Source: Annona cherimola | Lineage: Eukaryota > Streptophyta > Magnoliopsida > Magnoliales > Annonaceae | DNA length: 64,000 nucleotides | Direction: 5' to 3' | NCBI GenBank assembly: GCA_030490835.1 | Contig: CM059975.1 | Span: forward strand, 37,170,133-37,234,132 | Shown here: piece by piece, positions 58,377 through 64,000 of the stretch | Layout of the letters: each line of letters begins with the position of its first letter | Numbering within the stretch: the first letter of the stretch is position 1 | Translations under genes and position numbers: made by a program | Notes under the pieces: model-generated | Told to the model about the DNA's origin: nothing | Databases searched by the model: none | Seen by the model: the letters and a program-made list of their open reading frames with translations, nothing else

Positions 58377-59744
58377 ATGAAAGTGGACTTGTAGTGAGGA
58401 ACAAAGCTAGACTTGTGGCAAAAGGATACTCACAAGAAGAAGAAATAGATTTTGAGGAATCCTATGCACCGGTTGCTAGATTAGAAGTCATTCGCATCTT
58501 ATTAGCTTTTGCATCTCACATGAACTTTAAATTGTTTCAAATGGATGTCAAAAGTGCATTTCTGAATGGTTATATAAATGAAGAGGTGTATGTTGAGCAA
58601 CCACCTGGATTTGAGGAGAAAGATCAATCAAAATTTGTGTACAAGTTGACCAAAGCATTATATGGATTGAAACAAGCCCCAAGAGCTTGGTATGATAGAC
58701 TAAGCAAGTTTTTGATTGATCATAATTTTCAAAAAGGGAAAGGTAGACACCACCTTGTTTATCAAGTACAATGGAAAGGATATATTGATCATTCAGATTT
58801 ATGTAGATGATATTATTTTTGGTGCTACTAATGAAACTCTTTGCCAAGAATTTTCTGAGCTTATGCAGAAAGAGTTTGAGATGAGCATGATGGGAGAGCT
58901 AAACTTCTTCCTTGGACTGCAAATCAAGCAACTAAATGAAGGAATCTTCATAAACCAGTCCAAATACATTAAAGAGATGCTCAAGAAATTTGGCATGGAG
59001 AACAGCAAAGGAGCAAACACGCCCATGAGCTCCACAATCAAAATGGACAAAGATGAAAAGGGAAAATTAGTTGATATAAAATTGTATAGAAGCATGATAG
59101 GTTCCTTATTGTATTTAACTGCTTCTAGGCCAGATATTTTGTTTAGTGTGTGTATGTGCTCTAGATTTCAATCATGCCCAAAAGAATCACACTTGGTAGC
59201 TGTGAAAAGAATTTTTAGATATCTAGTAGACACTACCAATTTAGGACTATGGTATCCAAAGGGCTCTAATTTTGATCTAATCGGCTACTCGGATGCGGAT
59301 TTTGCTGGTTACAAAGTAGATAGAAAAAGCACTAGTGGAACATGTCAATTTCTTGGAAGCATGTTGGTTTCATGGTTTTCAAGAAAACAAACTAGTGTTG
59401 CTCTATCTACGGCGGAAGCCGAATACATTGCCGCCGGGAGCTGTTGTGCCCAATTACTTTGGATGAAACAGCAACTTAGGGACTAAGGCATGGATTTTAA
59501 AGATATATCTATCAAATGTGATAATACCAGTGCTATTTGTCTAACCAAGAATCCTGTATTGCATTCTAGGACCAAACATATAGATCTTAGATACCATTTC
59601 ATTAGAGAACATGTAGAAAATCATGACATATGTTTGGAATTTGATAGAACTGAGGATCAAGTTGCAGATATTTTTACTAAACCCCTAGCAAGAGAAGCAT
59701 TCTATAAAATTAGAAATAACATGGGAATGATTGAGCTCACCTAA
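58377..59744 (+). pseudogene. pol: Copia RT and RNase H, broken
   Basis: RT continues from about 58380 ([47 protein letters not shown]). It shifts frame near 58735 in a run of A and G and continues with YVDD at 58800-58811. The region through RNase H (YSDADFAGYKVDRKSTSG, ALSTAEAEYIAA) is open to TAA 59484-59486, where related proteins usually have an aromatic residue, then open again to 59744 (TKHIDLRYHFIREHV, DIFTKPLA). Catalytic motifs survive but no continuous polyprotein can be made. Confidence 0.88.
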
Positions 59745-60246
59745 GTAACAAAACAACAAATGCTACAACAAGTGGTATAACAAGTGGTATCAGCTGGTAA
59801 ATCAAGTGGTATAAAATCTAACAAGTAATAACATTTGGTATCATGCCCAACAAGTAGTATCTAAAATTAGGATAAGCATAAACTCAGGGGGAGCACCCAT
59901 TTAGGGGGAGCTAACCCACCTATCTCTTTGATTACCCTCTAATCTTTTTGATATATTGACAAAAAGGGGGAGAGAGATTTAAGGAGAAGAAGAGTATTTG
60001 AGTTAAAAAATTGAGTATAAGTCTTAATGATTTAAAAAGGGGAGAGAGATGATTAAAGGGGAGAGAGATGTAAGAAGAGAAGATTAAGAATGGGGAGGAG
60101 AGTAGGATATGCTTACATGATATTTATATGTGAATGTTCTGTTTGCATGAGCATAAGCATGATTTTAAAATGCAATATGAGCATATTATTTTTAATGAAA
60201 GGTATCCACTCAAATCGGTTTTGTCAATCATCAAAAAGGGGGAGAT
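59745..60246 (+). promoter_or_regulatory. Copia 3' untranslated region with primer-site-like repeats and purine tracts
   Basis: 59764-59865 has five imperfect copies of ACAAGTGGTATC, one of them (AACAAGTGGTATCAG, 59779-59793) identical over 15 bases to the LTR-primer-site junction at 54807-54821. Several GGGGGAG tracts follow (59886, 59903, 59965, 60037, 60057). The tract next to the 3' LTR, AAAAAGGGGGAGAT at 60233-60246, is the likely plus-strand primer. No ORF. Confidence 0.8.
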
Positions 60247-61139
60247 TGTTGGAAACATGAGGAAAACTAGCTAAATCCATATTTTGATGATTAACAAATC
60301 AATTTGAGTATGTCTTGGCTACTAACAAGTTTGTGAAATGTTTAAGGAATATACATTTGAAGAAAATCAAGTTAGGAAGGCCAAGTCGATCCCCAAGTCG
60401 ACTCCAAGATCGACTTCAAACATGCAGAACGTCCAGAGCTGAAATGGGAAGAAGACCAAGTAAAGTCGCGGGTCAAGTCGACTCCACATGCGACTTGGGT
60501 AGCCAAGTCGCAGACGAAGTCGACCTCGCTATCGACTTCAGTCGTGCAATTTCTTCCAGAGTCGAAAGTTGGGACGCGGAGCTGCCAAGTCGCAGCCCAA
60601 GTCGACTCCAGTTGCGACTTGGGTGAAGTCGCGAACAAAGTCGACCCCGAAGTGCGACCTGAAGAATTCAAGGCTCAAAGATGGGAAAGCTAGCTTCTTT
60701 CCATGATCAAAGATGCAAGTTCAAAACTTGGTTTCAAGTTTAAATGCAAACCAAGATCAAATCAAGTTTAGAGAAAATCCAAATAAGTTGCAAAGTTCAA
60801 GATGAATCAAAGTCAAAGCTTCCAAAGGTTCCAAATCATTCAAAGGACTTCTTCACTCTAGGCTTAAGAGCTTCAAGCATGATCAAGATCAAAACAAGCC
60901 TATCAAAGTTCAAGGATTCAAGATCTAGAACAAATCAAAGGCAAAGACATCAAGCATGCTTCAAACAGTCATGTCTTCAAGAACAAACTCCAAAGCAAGA
61001 AAGCTCTTCAATGATTCAGTTTCTTCATTCAAGGGGATTAATTCTACAAGGGGTTAAGTTTTTAAGTTACCAAAGAAATTTTTAAGAACCCAATTCACCC
61101 CTCCCCTCTTGGGTTTTGCCATCTATTCGGGACCCAACA
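60247..61139 (+). repeat. 3' LTR of the copia element
   Basis: 893 bp, same start and end as the 5' LTR and apparently identical to it. Followed by ACTTT (61140-61144), the second copy of the target site. Confidence 0.95.
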
Positions 61140-61266
61140 ACTTTTGTATTAGAAACTAAAGCTAATGAACCATTATAAAGAGAAATTCATATTATAAATC
61201 ATAATGAAGAAATTATTGTAGAATTTGAATGGGAAAATTATACTTCATCTGACGAAGAATTCTAAA

Positions 61267-61709
61267 ATACCCTTACCTTATCAAGTCAGAGAATTAAGCC
61301 TCAGTCTCAAAGAATTCAAAACCAAAGAAGAAATTCTAATAAAACTCATTAATAAATATAATACTAATATACACTCCCACAATTATTTAGTCTATGTAGG
61401 AGTATTCACAACTTTAAAAACAATTCAAGAAGTTAACAAAATCATTAAAGAACAGATTTATTATCTCTTAGGATGAATCAAAGATTTAAACTAATAAAAG
61501 CAAATTAAATTTTGTAAGACGACAGAAAGAAAGAATAGAAGCCGAATTAGAAATATTAAGACAAAGAGATCCAAATGAGAATGCTTTAATAATATATTTG
61601 ATCAACAGACTTGAAAGACTTATTCAAGAAGAAGACAAACTTAGAATTTTATTATTAAAGGCAATTGAAAGTCTCCTAGCTTAATCTGAGAGAATCTCTT
61701 TATTTCTAC
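61267..61709 (+). pseudogene. Second copy of viral small ORFs 2 and 3, right border of the virus
   Basis: Matches 46560-47003. The ORF 2 start is ATA here (61267-61269), but the rest is open to TGA 61474-61476 with the same ATGA overlap (61473-61476). ORF 3 has a frame change soon after its start and ends at TAA 61682-61684. Viral similarity ends after TTTCTAC at about 61709, before the primer site, and arm B host sequence follows. Confidence 0.8.
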
Positions 61710-62222
61710 ATACAATAAAAGTCGTACCGTAGAACCGGTCTCGTGTAACTCTTTTATTTTCAAGATATTGATTATTAATGTAAAATTCAATTAATTTATT
61801 GTATTTAACAGTACTTATTTGGCTAGGAGACCAAGATTCATCCAAATCAAATATATATGTGGACCACATTTGCTCAAATATATATATATATATTTATTTA
61901 TTTGTAAATTATGAAAAATACTTAGATTTGTTAACATATATATTAAAATATAATAATACTTAATCCATGTAGTAATGATATTTTAGATAGTTTAAATGCT
62001 AAAAATTCTACTTTAAAATTAATATTTTAACATTAAACTATTTTATTATGTTGATTTTACACATTTGTAGATGAGACCCATATACAGTGAAATTAAGCAA
62101 ATGAGAGGATTTTCATGGTAATATAAATAATGTTAAATATAGTAGATGATGTGAATTTTCCATTAACTATCAAAATTTTAAATATGGAAGCAATACTTAT
62201 AATAAAATATAGGAGCTCGATT
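61710..62222. repeat. Arm B of the inverted duplication, right part
   Basis: Reverse-complement match of arm A 1386-1890, starting around ACATACAAT and ending at GGAGCTCGAT. Shared landmarks include CAAGATATTGATTATTAATG and ATGTGGACCACATTTGCTCA. Confidence 0.85.
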
Positions 62223-62935
62223 GGATGCACCATGATATATTTTAAGTTGTGTTGTATTTATTTTATTTAATTTTTCTTCATAAATATATTTTCTTAATTG
62301 TATTGAATCCATATATCAAGTTTTGTCATTTCACAATATTTTTACATATTTATTTTTAAAAAATCATCCATTTTGGGGGCATTTAAGTCATTTTTATCTC
62401 TTAAATAAATATATAAAATTATTGTAAAATGGTACAACTTTGCATATATATTGAATACACTTAAGAAAACATGTTTGTAAAGAAAAAATCAAAAAATATA
62501 ACTAATTATAAAAATAAATGAATATTGTACATTAGCCTAAAATATATTATGATGTATACATCAAGTTCCTAAAATATAATATACTAAAGGAATGTATAAG
62601 TCAGATCAGGTAGCCCAAATACTCAAACCAGCTCTACTCAACTTTAAAAATCGGGTCAGGTTAAATCAGATTTTGATAAGTCATTTTCTAAAATTCATGA
62701 CCAAATTATTAAATAAAATCGATTCAGGTTTATGCGGGCTCAAGTTGAGATCAAACCTGTTTACACCTCTACCGTCTACATCAATTGCTTTCCTCAACTT
62801 AGGCTGTGAAGCATTGTAAAACTTTGTAAAACTTTGGAAAGATTTTAAATAATTAACAAAAGTAGTATCAGATATTAAAAAAGCCATTATAAAAACTCTC
62901 ACACCATTCTCAATGAAATAAAAAAAAAATTGTCA
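62223..62935. other. No gene recognised
   Basis: AT-rich DNA with a patch of GGGTCAGG/CAAACCTGTTTACACCTCTA text (62600-62775) that resembles a worn hAT MITE, but paired ends and a target duplication were not found. Confidence 0.35.
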
Positions 62936-62940
62936 TCATG

Positions 62941-63539
62941 TGTAATAGCCTGTAACCGAATCCCGCATCGAAAGGAGGAGAAAGTTCCTAATGGTTTATT
63001 AGTGGATCTCAAGCTAAACATGGTGTGAAATGTTTTAAAACTATGCAACTAAGCTGTCAGGCCAGAACAAATAATATCACACAACGAGTCTTATAGCCCA
63101 CGGGCCTAATGGTCATTTTTCTGAGTATGTGTGTTCCATGCGTTACGCTCAATGATCTTTTTTCTGGATATGTGCGTGACAAGTAGTATCAGAGCAGTTT
63201 CTCTTCCAATAGATGTGGTTCGGAGAGTTGAGCCTGTGAAAACCAACGGAAGCCGGAGTTAAGTTGTGGTTCAAGGACAAACCAAGCAGAAGCTGATGAG
63301 CTTATAATAGCCTAGAACCGAATCTCATGTCAAAAAAAAGAGAAAATTTCTAATGGTTTATAAATGGGTATGAAGTTGAACATGGTATGATGAGTTTTAA
63401 AACCGTGCGGTTAAGCTGCTAGGTCAGAGCGAACCATATCAAATTGTGGCCTATAGTGCACAGGCCCAATAGTCATTTTTCTGAGTTTGTGTGCTCTGTG
63501 CGTTAGGCCCAATAGACATTTTCTGGGTCTTATGTGACA
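62941..63539 (+). mobile_element. TRIM element (miniature LTR retrotransposon), complete
   Basis: LTR 1 is 62941-63181 (TGTAATAGCC to GTGCGTGACA) and LTR 2 is 63303-63539 (TATAATAGCC to TATGTGACA; the terminal TG has become TA). A primer site variant, TAGTATCAGAGC, lies at 63184-63195, and the 107 bases before LTR 2 include a purine-rich AAGCAGAAGCTGATGAG. The flanks are TCATG at 62936-62940 and 63540-63544. At 599 bp with no coding capacity this fits a TRIM, moved by proteins of another element. Confidence 0.92.
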
Positions 63540-63544
63540 TCATG

Positions 63545-64000
63545 TATCTCTAGAACATGATATGAGCATTACACAATCTAAATTGCATTCTCTTAAAAGT
63601 GTTATAAAAACAAATAAATGTGATTTTTCTTGATCATGTAGATTAAATTAGGATTTAAAAATAAACATAGTAACTATGTAAATAGCAAAAATATGAATTT
63701 TTAGCTAGCCTCCTAAGTATTTAACCAATTAATGGAAAAAAGCTGTCTTTTTGAGTTACGTAGTTCGATTTGTCTGTAACCAATACAAACTTCACTAGTA
63801 GTTATTATTCTTGTGGGAACCATATTATTACTATCATTCTTCACAAACCACCTTTTTAGGGTCACGAAACGTACCAATCGAACTTGGATTTAGTTTTCTT
63901 TGATTCTCAGTTGCAGGTTTACAATATTACCCCATCAAAATTCAATGCATGTAGACTAGGAGACAAGCATGAACTAGATCATCATTAGTGTATCCACAAG
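63545..64000. other. No gene recognised
   Basis: Right edge of the window. AT-rich, with no long frame, terminal repeat or RNA gene seen. Confidence 0.35.

Larger units (their letters stand above)
53917..61139 (+). mobile_element. Full-length Ty1-copia (Sirevirus-like) element
   Basis: 7223 bp with 893-bp LTRs at both ends, flanked by ACTTT at 53912-53916 and 61140-61144. Order: LTR, Met-tRNA primer site, gag, protease, integrase, RT, RNase H, purine tract, LTR; integrase before RT defines copia. A long gag with a coiled coil and two CCHC fingers, and several purine tracts upstream of the 3' LTR, point to the Sirevirus lineage. No envelope-like ORF is present. Pol is broken in at least six places although the LTRs look identical. 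Confidence 0.95.
53813..61265 (+). pseudogene. Viral small ORF 1, interrupted by the copia element
   Basis: ATG 53813 follows a leader of about 150 bases. The frame runs to 53916, is interrupted by the copia insertion, and continues without loss of frame from 61145 to a TAA at 61263-61265, just before the start position of small ORF 2. Total coding length without the insertion is about 75 codons, with one TAA at 61176-61178. The C-terminus is acidic. By position it resembles the first small ORF of badnaviruses, but no domain is recognised. Confidence 0.55.
45431..61709 (+). mobile_element. Endogenous pararetrovirus (caulimovirid type), split by a copia element
   Basis: Viral-type sequence occupies 45431-53916 and 61145-61709; the middle is a later copia insertion. 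It contains capsid-type sequence, a CCHC finger, an aspartic protease, reverse transcriptase with YIDD, RNase H, a pregenomic-type promoter and a Met-tRNA primer site, but no LTRs or integrase: the pattern of Caulimoviridae integrated by illegitimate recombination. The small ORF pair appears at 46560-46978 and again at 61267-61684. The distance between the two copies, less the copia element and one target copy, is 7479 bp, a plausible genome length. All longer frames carry stops or frame changes. The gene layout resembles badnaviruses and tungroviruses only in part; I do not assign a genus. Confidence 0.88.

Overview
The window looks like intergenic, transposon-rich nuclear DNA of a flowering plant. 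It is AT-rich and intron-containing. It carries plant Ty1-copia, RTE, hAT, TRIM and SINE elements, an endogenous caulimovirid-type pararetrovirus, and broken copies of the plant genes TIO (FUSED-type kinase) and MED15 (Mediator KIX subunit). No intact protein-coding host gene was found. The species cannot be named from the sequence.

Layout. 1-1385 is the 3' part of a long copia LTR. 1386-6940 is one arm (A) of a large inverted duplication whose other arm (B) lies at 41785-45430 plus 61710-62222. Both arms carry a broken copy of an unidentified gene. Between the arms are a MED15-like pseudogene (9519-11756), a hAT-type element with telomere-like repeats (14661-15635), a long AT-rich tract, a CCGCGG-centred minisatellite (19228-20630) and a two-level tandem repeat (21200-22256). 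These are followed by a second MED15-like fragment (23773-25795) with a hAT MITE in its intron, a gypsy-like LTR (26214-27734), an antisense RTE LINE (27790-29036) and a SINE (29438-29532). Last comes a TIO pseudogene (30069-40330), itself invaded by a hAT fragment and a 1.7-kb solo LTR.

Arm B is split by an endogenous pararetrovirus (45431-61709). Its two copies of the small-ORF region show that it holds more than one genome length of a circular virus, and the unit is about 7.48 kb once a later insertion is discounted. Upstream of this lie shuffled viral pieces joined at GAAGA-type microhomologies. A 7.2-kb Sirevirus-like copia element (53917-61139, flanks ACTTT) sits in the first viral ORF downstream of the viral promoter. 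Its two 893-bp LTRs look identical, yet its pol carries at least six disabling changes.

The right edge holds a complete 599-bp TRIM element (62941-63539) with a 5-bp target duplication. Order of events inferred: inverted duplication, then viral integration into arm B, then copia insertion into the virus. The most notable points are the viral layout (three small ORFs between the promoter and the tRNA primer site), the filled/empty site pair made by the two arms, and the young but defective copia element with hairpin-rich, apparently TATA-less LTRs.
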